A stretch of 54,063 nt of DNA from JOPF133 sp052144935 (GCA_052144935.1 JBKQPR010000032.1:1-54063), one strand, 5' to 3'; counted from the first letter of the stretch, positions 6,252 through 15,600 are shown. Program-made: numbers and translations. Notes: generated by a model from the letters alone, not told the origin.

Positions 6252-8996
6252 TTACTCGTGCCGCAGAGCCGCCAGCGGATCAATTCGGGATGCTCGCCTT
6301 GCCGGCGCATAGCCAGCGAGAATCGCGGCGCTTAGGAGGACGACACCGGCCAGCGCCAGGGTTCCCGGATCATTGGGCTGGGTTTCGAACAGAAACGATT
6401 TGACAAGCTGGAACGCGCTCAACGCGGCAGGCACGCTGATCGCGAGTCCCACCGCCGCCAGTAATAGAACGCGGCGCAGAACCATCCATACCACGGCGCC
6501 GCGTTGCGCGCCCAGAGCCATACGGATTCCAATCTCGCCGACCTGCCGCGCGACGTTGTACGACATCGTTCCGTAGATCCCCACGCACGCGATCAGGAGA
6601 GCGAGAACCGCGAAACCCGTACACAATTTCGCGAACGTGACTTCCTGGCTGATCGTGCGATCGATTTCCGCAGCCTGCGTGACCACGTTGGTGACCGGTA
6701 GGCGGGAATCTGCCTCCCGCACGATCTCATACACACTCCTGACATACCTCAGCGGATCACCCGCAGTGCGCAGAGCGTAGGTCACTCGGTCCGGAGAAAA
6801 CTGGCTGACCGCTACGAACACGGTCATTGCACTCTCCTCATCATTTTTCAGACCACCATACCGCAGGTTAGCCGACACGCCGACGATTTCGAGATCGCGC
6901 TTCTCGTCCGGGAGCGTGATGCGCCTGCCGACCGGATTCTCGTTCCCGAAGTAAGTCCGCGCCAACTCCTCGCTGATCACTGCAACCGGCCTGGATCCCG
7001 GTTGATCGCGGTCGTCAATCTCACGCCCGGCCAGGATCGGAATCTGCATCGTCGTGAGGAAACGCGGTCCGGCGGCCAGGACGCGCGTGTCTTCGATGGT
7101 ATCAGCGCCGATCTTCATTGGCCCCCTGATTGGCTGCCCGGCGCGGCCGGCCCTAATGATCGAGGATTGCGAAAGCGTCGCGCTGCTCACTCCGGGGATC
7201 GATTCGAAGCGCTTGCGCAGGTTCGCGTAAAAAGTGGCGATCTCCGGGTCGCGATGCCCGGCCTGGCGCGCATTCAACGAGAATAGAAGGATATTCTCGC
7301 GGGCGTATCCCAGTTGGACGGAGTGCAGCTTGTTGAGTGTCCGGACAAACAGACCCGCGGCGACCAGGATGAGAAAAGACATCGCGATTTGGGCGACCAC
7401 CAGAACGTGCTGTGCGCGGCGGCGCGGTCCGCCCCCGCGGCCATCCTTCAGCGTGGGCATGACGTCCGGACGCGTCGACTGAATCGCCGGCGCGAGGCCA
7501 AACAACAGGCCGCAAACCACGGAGAGCGCCGCCGTCACGCCCAGCACATTCCAGTCCAATTCCGCGCGCAGCGTAAAGTTCTCCTGCCCGTTGGAGAACA
7601 GAAACGTCAGCGATCGCACGCCCCAGATCGCAAACAAGATCGCTAATGCTCCGCCCAGCGACGCCAGCATCACACTCTCGGTAAGCAACTGCCGCACGAC
7701 GCGGAACCGTCCCGCTCCCAGGCTGAGCCGGACAGCCATTTCGCGGCGTCGCGCGGCGGCCCTTGCCAGCAGCAGATTGGCGATATTCGCGCACGCGATT
7801 GCCAGGATCAAGCCCACCATCGCCAGGAGGACGTATAGCGGCTTGGAATACCGGCGGCGCAAGGTACCCAGACCGGCGCCGCCGGGATTCAGCATCAGCG
7901 CGGGCAGTTTGGCGCGCTCACCGTCGGTCTTCGCGGTGGTGGCGACCCATTGATGGAAACGAGGAGCCAGCACTGCCTGCGCCTGGGCCATGCTGACGCC
8001 GGGACGCAGACGGCCCATCATTTCGATCCAGTAGAAGTTTCCGTCGGGATACATACGAGCCGCTCGGGCGCCGTCCACGAGCAGATTCGTGTGCAACGGA
8101 AGGTAGAGGTCCGGCGCCGCCGCTGGGTCGACTCCGAAGAATTCCGGCGGCGCGACACCGATCACCGTGAAGGGCACGTTGTCGACGAGAATCGGTTGTC
8201 CAATCGCATTCGACGGTCCCCCAAAGCGATTTTGGCTTGTCGCAAAACTGATTACGGCGACCGGCGCTGCGCCTGGACGGTCGTCTCCGGAGTCGATCAG
8301 ACGCCCCGCAGCCGGCGACACTGCCAGACCGCGAAAATACTCGCCGGTGACGTACTCCGTGCTGGCGCTCGTGGCCTGTCGGCGGACGGTCAGGTTACGG
8401 TTTTGCCCGTTGAAGTATCCGAAAAGCATGGAAAAGACGGGATTCTCGTCGCGAAGCGTCTCGAACGCGCCGTACGGGAACATCCCGCTGACCATGGCGC
8501 CCTTGTCGCCCTCCCAGACAATGCCTTGTACCCCGTGCACGACGTGGACCCATTCCCTGTTGCTGTTCTGGGGCGGCCGGCTATGCCAATTCAAGACCAC
8601 CAGCGACTCGGGATCGGCCACCGGCAGCGAGCGCAACAGGATCGACTCCATCAAGCTGTAGATCGCAGTATTGGCCCCGATGCCGAGCGCCAGCGACAAG
8701 ACCGCCAGGGCGCTGAATGCCTTGTTGGCGGTCATGGTGCGACAGCCGTAGCGGACATCCTGGCCAAGTTCCGATAAAAACCGTGTCATCCAAATCTCCC
8801 GTGACTCTTCGTGCTTCAGTCCGACGTTGCCAAATCGCCGGCGCGCTTCAGCCCTGGCGCACTCCGGCGTCATACCGTCGGCTTGCAGTTCAGCAGCCTT
8901 CTCCGCAAGGTGGAGTTCCATTTCCTCACGCAGCGCCTCGCCACGCCTGCCGCTCTCCATCCAATACCTCAACCGTCGTATCAACATGTTCGTCAC
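6252..8996 (-). CDS. ADOP-type ABC permease (MacB/FtsX-like, duplicated)
   Basis: 914 residues. The N-terminal 75 or so residues form the hydrophilic domain typical of acidobacterial duplicated orphan permeases (MESGRRGEALREEMELHLAE, RRRFGNVG). A membrane helix near 90-110 follows (ALAVLSLALGIGANTAIYSL), then a MacB-like periplasmic core, an FtsX block near 385-500, a second periplasmic core and a second FtsX block near 790-910. No ATPase gene is adjacent, which is usual for this family. The GTG start overlaps the PadR stop (GTGA); an ATG three codons in is an equally good start. The C-terminus YAPARRASRIDPLAALRHE is the family ending. Probable role: export or tripartite efflux with an ATPase encoded elsewhere, under PadR control. 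Confidence 0.92.
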   Translation of the reverse strand: MTNMLIRRLRYWMESGRRGEALREEMELHLAEKAAELQADGMTPECARAEARRRFGNVGLKHEESREIWMTRFLSELGQDVRYGCRTMTANKAFSALAVLSLALGIGANTAIYSLMESILLRSLPVADPESLVVLNWHSRPPQNSNREWVHVVHGVQGIVWEGDKGAMVSGMFPYGAFETLRDENPVFSMLFGYFNGQNRNLTVRRQATSASTEYVTGEYFRGLAVSPAAGRLIDSGDDRPGAAPVAVISFATSQNRFGGPSNAIGQPILVDNVPFTVIGVAPPEFFGVDPAAAPDLYLPLHTNLLVDGARAARMYPDGNFYWIEMMGRLRPGVSMAQAQAVLAPRFHQWVATTAKTDGERAKLPALMLNPGGAGLGTLRRRYSKPLYVLLAMVGLILAIACANIANLLLARAAARRREMAVRLSLGAGRFRVVRQLLTESVMLASLGGALAILFAIWGVRSLTFLFSNGQENFTLRAELDWNVLGVTAALSVVCGLLFGLAPAIQSTRPDVMPTLKDGRGGGPRRRAQHVLVVAQIAMSFLILVAAGLFVRTLNKLHSVQLGYARENILLFSLNARQAGHRDPEIATFYANLRKRFESIPGVSSATLSQSSIIRAGRAGQPIRGPMKIGADTIEDTRVLAAGPRFLTTMQIPILAGREIDDRDQPGSRPVAVISEELARTYFGNENPVGRRITLPDEKRDLEIVGVSANLRYGGLKNDEESAMTVFVAVSQFSPDRVTYALRTAGDPLRYVRSVYEIVREADSRLPVTNVVTQAAEIDRTISQEVTFAKLCTGFAVLALLIACVGIYGTMSYNVARQVGEIGIRMALGAQRGAVVWMVLRRVLLLAAVGLAISVPAALSAFQLVKSFLFETQPNDPGTLALAGVVLLSAAILAGYAPARRASRIDPLAALRHE

Positions 8997-9331
8997 TCCG
9001 CTCCCATGACACGGGCGATCGCCAGCGTGAGTTTGGCGTACTTCCGAGTTTCAACCGCGAGCTGTTTGCGGCCAGCCGCCGTGATCTTGTAGATCCTCGC
9101 CCGCCGATTGTTCGACGTCACGCCCCAGACACCGTCGATCCAGCGGTTTAGCTCCAGCCGCTGGAGAGCGGGGTACAGCGAGCCCTCCTCGACGAGGAGC
9201 TCATTGTCGGACGATTGTTGAATGAACTGGACTATGCCGTATCCATGGACGTCGCGCAGCGACAGCGTCCGCAGAATTAGCATGTCCAGTGAACCGGGCA
9301 ACGAATCGTTCTTTTTCGCCTTGCGTCCCAT
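8993..9331 (-). CDS. PadR-family transcriptional repressor
   Basis: 112 residues with the PadR winged-helix signature: LDMLILRTLSLRDVHGYGIV (about residues 15-34), EEGSLYPALQRLE (about 48-60) and the wing NNRRARIYKITAAGRKQL (about 73-90). It ends after a short C-terminal helix, so it belongs to the short class. These proteins bind DNA as dimers and usually repress a neighbouring transporter gene in response to a ligand. Its stop overlaps the start of the ADOP permease, so the two are co-transcribed and it most likely controls its own operon. The start is ATG; the lysine-rich MGRKAKKND leader is typical of acidobacterial members. Confidence 0.93.
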   Translation of the reverse strand: MGRKAKKNDSLPGSLDMLILRTLSLRDVHGYGIVQFIQQSSDNELLVEEGSLYPALQRLELNRWIDGVWGVTSNNRRARIYKITAAGRKQLAVETRKYAKLTLAIARVMGAE

Positions 9332-9758
9332 ACCAAGAATTCTTAGCTTACGACGACGAGATTATGCGAGTCAAGTTCAGATTGGCGAGCCCTCGCGCCG
9401 CGAGACGATTTCGGGGTGCTCACGCGCGCCGGATGCGAATGGCGCTTTGCCGCTGCCGACCAACAGGCTACGTCCGATCTCAACTGGCGTAAAGGGTGGG
9501 AGCGCTCGTGCGAGTGGTCGGCAGGCCGGAGGTGATCCAGTTGGACGAGAAGTCGCCATGTCGGACGTTGGCCGGCGGCGGCCCCCAGCCGGCGCTCAAG
9601 CAATAGATCCGCCCTGGTGCGCGGGTTCTTTCCGTAGGCTTCCCCCGGCGGACGCCGCTCGATAGCGAGGAACGGCTTGACCGGGCTATGGACCATCTGG
9701 CAGCCGGCGGCGCGATGGCAATACTGAGTTTGCTCGTTCTTGCGGCCAGGCTGCTGTC
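9332..9758. other. Divergent intergenic region, no gene recognised
   Basis: The region lies between padR (minus) and the dehydrogenase small subunit (plus). A minus-strand frame of about 140 codons exists (9343-9765), but it is arginine/proline-rich, matches nothing I recognise and covers the promoter of the next gene. I call nothing here. Confidence 0.5.
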
Positions 9759-9788
9759 TTGACACCTCTCGGGCGGGGGAATTATGAT
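9759..9788 (+). promoter_or_regulatory. Sigma-70-like promoter of the GMC dehydrogenase operon
   Basis: TTGACA (9759-9764) and TATGAT (9783-9788) are separated by 18 bases, and the ATG follows 15 bases after the -10 box. The transcript would be nearly leaderless. The same -35, spacer length and -10 occur in front of vapB. Confidence 0.65.
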
Positions 9789-9803
9789 CCTAATTGCCCA
9801 CCG

Positions 9804-10394
9804 ATGAAACGACGTGCCGTTCTCCGGTCCTTGCTCGCTGTTCCTGCCGCTGCTGCGCTGCCGGTTGAAGCGCTCGCACAGGAGACCAGGGCAAGTGCTA
9901 CGGCGAACCGTGAAACTCCGGCGACGCCGACAACCGGGGCGGATGCGGCTGCCGAGGCGGTCGTCAAGACTTTCAATCAGGCTCAGTTCTCCGCGTTGCG
10001 CCGGCTGGGAGAGATGCTGATGCCGAAGGCGCAGGATACTCCGGGAGCTTTGGAATCCGGCGCCGCCGAGTTTCTCGACTTTCTGATCGGCGCTTCCCCG
10101 GCGGATCGCGTGACGCTTTATCGCGACGGGCTGGACCGGCTGAACGCGGAGGCGCAGCGCCGCTACCGGAAATCATTCGCCGAAGTTACGGTGGAACAAG
10201 CCGAGCCGATTCTGGCTCCGCTCCACGCGCCATGGTCCTATGGCGGCCCAGCGGATCCGTTCGCGAAGTTTCTGCTGGCGGCGAAGAGCGATTTGTTGAC
10301 GGCGACCGCGAATTCGCGCGAGTACATCGCGGTGGTGTCCACACGGCGGCGGAGCGCGGGCGGGGTCGGTCAATACTGGTATCCCATTGAATGA
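9804..10394 (+). CDS. Gluconate 2-dehydrogenase subunit 3-like protein
   Basis: 196 residues. The N-terminus MKRRAVLRSLLAVPAAAALP is a Tat-like export signal (twin arginine, hydrophobic stretch, cleavage near ALAQ). The mature part has the family pattern: NQAQFSALRRLGEMLMPK, a GALESGAAEFLDFL segment and WSYGGPADPFAKFL near the end. These small subunits accompany a FAD-binding GMC subunit and help its export and assembly; in other bacteria a cytochrome c subunit completes a membrane dehydrogenase that oxidises sugars or sugar acids. The stop overlaps the start region of the next gene (TTG at 10387, ATG at 10396), so the pair is co-translated. No cytochrome subunit is adjacent. Confidence 0.85.
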   Translation: MKRRAVLRSLLAVPAAAALPVEALAQETRASATANRETPATPTTGADAAAEAVVKTFNQAQFSALRRLGEMLMPKAQDTPGALESGAAEFLDFLIGASPADRVTLYRDGLDRLNAEAQRRYRKSFAEVTVEQAEPILAPLHAPWSYGGPADPFAKFLLAAKSDLLTATANSREYIAVVSTRRRSAGGVGQYWYPIE

Positions 10395-10395
10395 G

Positions 10396-11954
10396 ATGAT
10401 TGACCACGACGTTCTGATCATCGGGTCCGGCGCCTCGGGAGGAATGACGGCGCACGAGCTGACGCGGCGCGGCATCCGTTGCCTGATGCTCGACGCAGGT
10501 CCCGCCGTGGATTTCGACCGCGGCCGCGGAACGAAGAAAGTTTACGAGCTTCCGTATCGCGGGTTCGGGCAGCCGGGACGTTTTCCGCATGTCACGCAGG
10601 CGAACGAGTTCAACGCCAACGTCTGGGCCGACGAGAAACAGAACCCGTACACCTACGATCCGGATAGTCCTTATTATTGGGTCCGCGTCCGGCTGATCGG
10701 CGGAAAGACCCTGGTGTGGGGCCGCGCATCGTGGCGGTTGAGCGATTTCGAGTTCAAGGGCAAAGACCACGACGGATTCGGGGATAACTGGCCGATCGGC
10801 TACCAGGATCTGGCGCCTTATTACGATCGCGTGGAGCCGCTGCTGCGAGTGGCGGGGCGTAAGGAAGGGTTTCGTCAGCTCCCCGACGGCGTGTTTCTTG
10901 AAGACACATCGGCCGACAGCGAATCGATCCAACGATTCCTGGCTGCGGCGAAGAACCGAAATATTCCCACGACGAAGCCTCGCCGGGCAACCGGGAGCCT
11001 GGCTAGTTCGGTGAACCTGCTGTTGCCGGATGCACTGGCGACGGGGAATCTTCAGATCGTTTCGAACGCGGTGGTTCGGGAAATTACGACCGATAAGAAC
11101 ACTGGCCTCGCGAATGGCGTGCATTTCGTCGATCGGCGCAGCAAGCGCGAATTTCACGCCAAGGCGCGAGTCGTGGTGGTGGCGCCTCGGCGCTCGAAAG
11201 CTCGCGGTTGCTGCTGAATTCGGGGATCGCCAATTCGAGCGGCGTGCTGGGACATTATGTGTTCGATCAGTTCTATGTGAAGGACGTGGTGACGTGCATA
11301 GTTCCGGAGGCTCGCGGTGGGCAGCCCCGCCGCGGACTGATGGGCGGGGGCGGATATATTCCGCGATTCCGCAATCTCGATACGCGGGAGAAGAATTTCA
11401 TTCGGGGATACGCGTACGACTTCGGCAGCGGCGGCTCGCCCAGTCCGAATTATTTCCCGCTTTACGGTGAGGCGCTGCAAGAGGAGCTGGCGGCTACCAG
11501 CGGCTCGCAATTCTCCATGACCACCATGGGCGAGGTGCTGCCGCGCTACGAAAACTACGTTTCCATCGACAGGAAGGTGAAAGACGAGTGGGGCATTCCG
11601 GCGCTTCACGTCCAGCATAAATACACCGCCAACGAGTTCGAGATGGCCAAGGATTCGATGCAGGTGGCCGAGGAGTTATGCCACGCGGCCGGTTTCGAGG
11701 TGCTGGCGAAGCACTGGGAGATGGTTCCACCGGGCGAGAGCATTCATGAGATGGGGTCATGCAGGATGGGCGCGAACCCAAAGACTTCGGTCCTGAACCG
11801 GTACAACCAGACGCACGATATCAAGAATCTGTTCGTAGTCGATGGGAGCGCGTTCGTGTCGGGAGGCTCGCAGAATCCGACCTTGACGATCTCGGCGCTC
11901 GCGATGCGCGCCGCGGAGTATCTGGCGGAGCAGATGCGGCGCGGCGACCTTTGA
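10396..11954 (+). pseudogene. GMC-family oxidoreductase (dehydrogenase large subunit), frameshifted
   Basis: The N-terminal half reads MIDHDVLIIGSGASGGMTAH, a FAD-binding Rossmann motif, and continues to about 11183. One base is then missing: the frame runs into APRRSKARGCC and stops at 11217, while the true continuation ASALESSRLLLNSG is in the next frame. The second half is intact, including HEMGSCRMG with the catalytic His and the GGSQNPTLTISALAMRAAEY C-terminus with its FAD contact. Restoring one base gives about 519 residues, normal for the family. Product: FAD-dependent sugar/alcohol dehydrogenase subunit partnering the small subunit upstream. Since all other features are intact, a sequencing error or a very recent mutation are both possible. 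Confidence 0.85.
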
Positions 11955-12015
11955 TTCTCCTGTCTCTCCAACGCACCGCCGTGGCGGGAGGCGAGCCCCC
12001 GCAGGCTCGGTACGC

Positions 12016-12253
12016 CAAATGGCGCCGAAACTTGCACGCCAAATAGTCCGGAAAGTGACTCCCGGTGGGCGATGCTGGAGTGTGGGTTTTCCGAGCGTGG
12101 CCGGCAACTTCCAGGAGTCGTTTCGCGTGATCGCCGCCAGCCGCGGGGCCGGGGAGATTCGCGAGCTGCCGGGCGTCAGCGTGGCATCCTCCGGAGTGAC
12201 GCTTCAGATGTTCAACGCGGCCTTTCTCTCCGGCCAGCCGCCGGCGACGGAAA
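12016..12253 (+). pseudogene. Partial duplicate of the GNAT gene 5' end
   Basis: This segment matches 12568-12805, covering about 60 bases of upstream sequence and the first 55 or so codons of the acetyltransferase gene. Both copies read FRVIAASRGAGEIRELPGVS followed by VASSG, and similarity fades after SGQPPATE. Beyond that point the rest of the gene is absent, so it is a 5' fragment left by a local duplication. Confidence 0.8.
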
Positions 12254-12567
12254 ATAAAGGGCTCACTGCCTTGCATGCGCACAGCCGGGCTTCCGGGGCC
12301 GCAATTCATCGGGGGTCTTCCGAAGGCTGAATGCGAGTTGCTTCTCGCTTCTGGCTGTCCTTAACTTCGTGCTCCGGCGGCCGGTTATAGCCTGGGGTAT
12401 TCCGCCTGGGATCGCTCCGCCGGCATGGCAGGCCAACCAGGGCGCCCGCACGGAGGTTCACGCATTCCTGGCGACCCTCAGGCGACCGGAATCGCGCCGA
12501 CGCGGAGGCCTGTCGGTGGTCCCGTCTCGTTCGGACGGCTCCAACGGCGACGGGATTCGTTAGGCCA
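12254..12567. other. Spacer between the two GNAT copies, no gene recognised
   Basis: No convincing coding sequence or structure is seen. The frame of the acetyltransferase happens to be open through here, but the residues are Arg/Pro/Gly-rich and unlike the protein body. Confidence 0.5.
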
Positions 12568-12631
12568 AATAGCGCCGAAGCCTCTGCGCCAAGTCATTCG
12601 GAAAGTGACACTCACTGGGCGATACTGGAAT

Positions 12632-13408
12632 GTGGATTTTTCGATCGTGGCCGACAATTTGCGGGAGTCGTTTCGGGTGATTGCCGCCAGCCGCGGGGCC
12701 GGTGAGATTCGCGAGCTGCCGGGTGTGAGCGTGGCTTCCTCCGGAGTGGCGTTTCAGATGTTCAACGCGGCCTTCCTGTCCGGGCCGGTCGCCGGCGATG
12801 GAGAGCTGACGCAGCGCATTTTGCTGCCGGCCATGCATTTCAACTCGCGCGGCCTCGAATGGGCCTACTGGGTGTGCGAGGACTGGATGAACCCGCGCGC
12901 GCGGCGGAACTCGCGCCGCCTCTTCGAGCGCTTCGGCATGCGCCACTCGGTGGATCTGCCGGGCATGGTGGCGGAAGAAATCCAGCCCCCCGTGAAGCCG
13001 CCGCCCTCGCTCGACGTGCGGCGCGTGTCGAGCGGCCCCACGCGCGACGCCTTCTGCGCCATCGGCTCGGTGTGTTTCCACGTGCCGCTGGCCTGGTTCC
13101 AGGAGGTTTTCGAGAGCCCCGCCGTTTGGGAGCACTTCGCCGGATACGTGGGATATGCCGATCAGGAACCCGTCGCGACGGCCGCCATTGTGGTGGGTGG
13201 CGGAGCGCTGGGGGTGTACAACGTGGCGACCATGCCCGGCCATCGGCGCCGCGGCTTTGGCGAAGCCGTGATGCGCTATGCGCTGGCCGACGCGCGGCGC
13301 CGCCTCGGCATCCGCCGTTCGATCCTCCAATCCACCCCCGCGGGCTTGCACCTGTACGAACGCATGGGCTACCGCAAGGTGACCACGGTGGCGGTGTACG
13401 CGTCGTAG
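12632..13408 (+). CDS. GNAT-family N-acetyltransferase
   Basis: 258 residues from a GTG start. The C-terminal third carries the acetyl-CoA-binding core: a beta strand GALGVYNVATMPGHRRRGFG (the V-x-x-x-R/Q-G-x-G/A pattern appears as GHRRRGFG), then AVMRYALADARRRLGIRRSI and the final LQSTPAGLHLYERMGYRKV strand, standard for GNAT folds. The N-terminal half is a divergent domain with FNAAFLSG and an LPAMHFNSRGLEWAYWVCED segment. The substrate is unknown. An in-frame start as far upstream as 12425 is possible, but that stretch lies outside conserved-looking protein. The GTG was chosen because the duplicated upstream copy diverges before this point. Confidence 0.8.
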   Translation: MDFSIVADNLRESFRVIAASRGAGEIRELPGVSVASSGVAFQMFNAAFLSGPVAGDGELTQRILLPAMHFNSRGLEWAYWVCEDWMNPRARRNSRRLFERFGMRHSVDLPGMVAEEIQPPVKPPPSLDVRRVSSGPTRDAFCAIGSVCFHVPLAWFQEVFESPAVWEHFAGYVGYADQEPVATAAIVVGGGALGVYNVATMPGHRRRGFGEAVMRYALADARRRLGIRRSILQSTPAGLHLYERMGYRKVTTVAVYAS

Positions 13409-13590
13409 TCATTTCCCTTCGCTTTGGCGTTCGAGTTCCTCAAACCACCGGGTGTCGAGGGCGCGGATCTGCCGCACCCACGTGGCGGCTCCCCGATCCA
13501 GTTCCGGGCAGTTTTCAGCTTGCCAAGCTCCGGCGGTTTCCCGCAAGACTTCGCGCTGGGCCAGGCGCTCGCTGAGAAGGCGAGAAAGAA
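13409..13590 (-). pseudogene. Possible antitoxin-like C-terminal fragment
   Basis: Reading from the palindrome toward the GNAT stop, the frame gives SERLAQREVLRETAGAWQAE, then CPELDRGAATWVRQIRALDT and a short RWFEELERQSEGK tail. It is helical, charged and protein-like, and resembles the tail of small VapB/CopG-like antitoxins. No start codon is available and the frame enters the palindrome, so it looks like a remnant. The assignment is a guess from pattern. Confidence 0.35.
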
Positions 13591-13624
13591 ATATTGGCCG
13601 CTGGGCCCAGAGGCCAATATTTCT
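13587..13624. terminator. Long palindrome between convergent genes, likely bidirectional terminator
   Basis: AGAAATATTGGCC (13587-13599) pairs perfectly with 13612-13624. The centre CTGGGCCCAG is itself palindromic, leaving only one G/A mismatch in a 38-base structure. It lies between the GNAT gene (plus) and tpiA (minus), and T-rich sequence (TTCTCTTTT) follows on the plus side. Terminator function is inferred. Confidence 0.6.
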
Positions 13625-13673
13625 CTTTTGGCATCAGAAGGGACGGCCTCAGGGCCCGGCTCGGAACCACGCC

Positions 13674-14423
13674 TCAGAAGTTCACAATCGACGCGAAGGA
13701 GATTGGGTCCAGGCTGGCGCCGCCCACCAGCACGCCGTCGATTTCCGGCTGCGCCATCAGCGTCCGGGCGTTATCTGGCTTGACGCTTCCGCCGTACAGA
13801 ATGCGGATGGAATCGCCCGCCTCCTTGCCGAACGTTTCCCGCACCTCGGCGCGGATGGCGCGATGCGCGTCGGCGGCCATCTCCGGCGTGGCGGTCTTCC
13901 CGGTCCCGATGGCCCACACCGGTTCGTAGGCGATGGCGATCTTCGCAAACTGCGCCGCGGTCAGCCCCGCGATGCCGTTCTGGAACTGGCGGACGAGCAC
14001 GGATAAGGTGTGGCCGCCTTCGCGCTCCTCCAGGCGTTCGCCCACGCAGACGATCGGCGCGAGCCCGAACTCCAGCGCGGCCTCGGTCCGCTTGAGCACG
14101 GTCTCATCGGTCTCGCCGAAATACTGGCGGCGCTCGCTGTGGCCCACGATCGCGTGAGTGGCCCCGGTGGCCGCGATCATGGGCCCCGAGATCTCGCCGG
14201 TGAAGGCGCCTTCCTTGGCCCAGGCGATGTTTTGCGCACCCACGCGGATGGCGCTGCCTTTGACGGCATCGGCGGCCGCCTGGAGACTCGTGAAAGGAGG
14301 ACAGATCACGATCTCGCAATGCTCGGATTTTTCGGTCAGCGGCCGAAATTTCTCGAAGAATGCGATGGTGTCGGCGGGCGTCTTGTACATCTTCCAATTG
14401 CCCGCCATGATGGGTTTTCTCAT
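13674..14423 (-). CDS. tpiA: Triosephosphate isomerase
   Basis: 249 residues, the usual length. It interconverts dihydroxyacetone phosphate and glyceraldehyde 3-phosphate in glycolysis. Catalytic landmarks are all present: GNWKMYK (Lys near residue 11), VGHSERR (His near 93), AYEPVWAIGTGKTAT (Glu near 165 and the flexible loop 6) and GGSVKPDN / GVLVGGASL for phosphate binding. The ATG giving MRKPIMAGNWKM is the standard start; an in-frame ATG six codons further up is less likely. It follows deoB on the same strand after 10 bases, so the two sugar-phosphate genes are probably co-transcribed. Confidence 0.97.
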   Translation of the reverse strand: MRKPIMAGNWKMYKTPADTIAFFEKFRPLTEKSEHCEIVICPPFTSLQAAADAVKGSAIRVGAQNIAWAKEGAFTGEISGPMIAATGATHAIVGHSERRQYFGETDETVLKRTEAALEFGLAPIVCVGERLEEREGGHTLSVLVRQFQNGIAGLTAAQFAKIAIAYEPVWAIGTGKTATPEMAADAHRAIRAEVRETFGKEAGDSIRILYGGSVKPDNARTLMAQPEIDGVLVGGASLDPISFASIVNF

Positions 14424-14433
14424 AAAATTTGCG

Positions 14434-15600
14434 TTAAGCAATCTGCGATAGAAAGCTGGTTCCGTGCGCCAGGCGCGCGCCGAAGTTGGCGGCCACCGTC
14501 TGCCCGATATCGGACAGTGAGGCGCGCAGCCCGAGATCGGCGCCGTGGCGCACTTGCGGACCGGCGGCCAGCAGGGGCACGTACTCGCGCGTGTGATCGG
14601 TGCCCGGCACGGTCGGATCGCAGCCGTGGTCGGCGGTGAAGATCGCCAGGTCGCCTTCGCCGAGCGCGCCTTCCAGTTGCGGCAGCCAGGCGTCGAATTG
14701 CTCGAGCGCCGCGCCGTAGCCCTCGATGTCGTTGCGATGGCCGTACTGCTGATCGAAATCCACCAGGTTGACGAAGATCAGGCCCTCCGGGGTGACGGCC
14801 ATCGCTGCCAGCGTCTTGGCCATCCCGTCGCAGTTGTTCTTGGTTTTGTCCGATTCGCGGATGCCACGGCCCAGGAAGACGTCGAAGATCTTGCCCACGC
14901 TGTGGATGAAGACGCCGCGCTCCTCCAGTCGATCGAGCAGCATGCCCTTGGGCGGCGGCACGGCGTAATCGTGGCGGTTGGCGGTGCGCGTGAAATTGCC
15001 CGGCGACCCGATGAACGGGCGCGCGATCACGCGGCCCACTTCATACGGGCCGCGCAGAATCGCGCGGGCGGTTTCGCAGATCTTGTACAGCTCCCACAGC
15101 GGAATCACTTCCTCGTGCGCGGCCACCTGAAAGACGCTGTCGGCGGAGGTATACACGATCGGCGAGCCGGTGCGCATGTGCTCGGCGCCCAGCTCCTTAA
15201 TGATTTCGGTGCCCGAGGCGGCCTTGTTGCCGAGCGAGCGGCGGCCGGTGCGGCGTTCGAACTCGTCCATGATCTCCGGAGGGAAGCCGTGGGGGTACAG
15301 GGGAAACGGCTGGTCGAGGTGAATGCCCGCCATTTCCCAGTGGCCGGTGGTGGTGTCTTTGCCCGGAGAGGCCAAGGCGCAGCGCCCGTAAGCCGCGGCC
15401 GGTGCGCCGGCGGGCGGAATGCCGGCCAGAGGCTTGATATTGCCGAGACCCAGGCGCGCGAGATTGGGCACGCGCAGCCCGCGCAGGCGAGCGATGTTGC
15501 CCAAGGTGTCCGCGCCCGGCGGGTCGCCGAACTGCGCGGCGTCCGGCATGGCGCCGATCCCCACGCTATCGAGAACCACCCAAATGACGCGGCGGAACAT
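14434..15600 (-). CDS. deoB: Phosphopentomutase
   Basis: 388 residues, full length. It interconverts (deoxy)ribose 1-phosphate and 5-phosphate in nucleoside salvage. Alkaline-phosphatase-superfamily metal motifs are visible: VVLDSVGIGAMPDA at the N-terminus, GKDTTTGHWEMAG (phosphoacceptor Thr region, near 83-95), VNLVDFDQQYGHRND (near 280) and FTADHGCDPTVPGTDHTREY (near 320). The start MFRRVIW was preferred over an ATG six codons upstream. It sits directly upstream of tpiA, and an MTA/purine-nucleoside-type phosphorylase gene is encoded further right. The ETF operon ends 43 bases upstream on the same strand. Confidence 0.96.
   Translation of the reverse strand: MFRRVIWVVLDSVGIGAMPDAAQFGDPPGADTLGNIARLRGLRVPNLARLGLGNIKPLAGIPPAGAPAAAYGRCALASPGKDTTTGHWEMAGIHLDQPFPLYPHGFPPEIMDEFERRTGRRSLGNKAASGTEIIKELGAEHMRTGSPIVYTSADSVFQVAAHEEVIPLWELYKICETARAILRGPYEVGRVIARPFIGSPGNFTRTANRHDYAVPPPKGMLLDRLEERGVFIHSVGKIFDVFLGRGIRESDKTKNNCDGMAKTLAAMAVTPEGLIFVNLVDFDQQYGHRNDIEGYGAALEQFDAWLPQLEGALGEGDLAIFTADHGCDPTVPGTDHTREYVPLLAAGPQVRHGADLGLRASLSDIGQTVAANFGARLAHGTSFLSQIA

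Noticed and set aside
6035..6403. Possible small plus-strand gene after the kinase
   Set aside because: No ribosome site, no recognisable protein, and it overlaps the 3' end of the ADOP gene.
9343..9765. Minus-strand frame upstream of padR
   Set aside because: Low-complexity, overlaps the divergent promoter, no homology recognised by eye.
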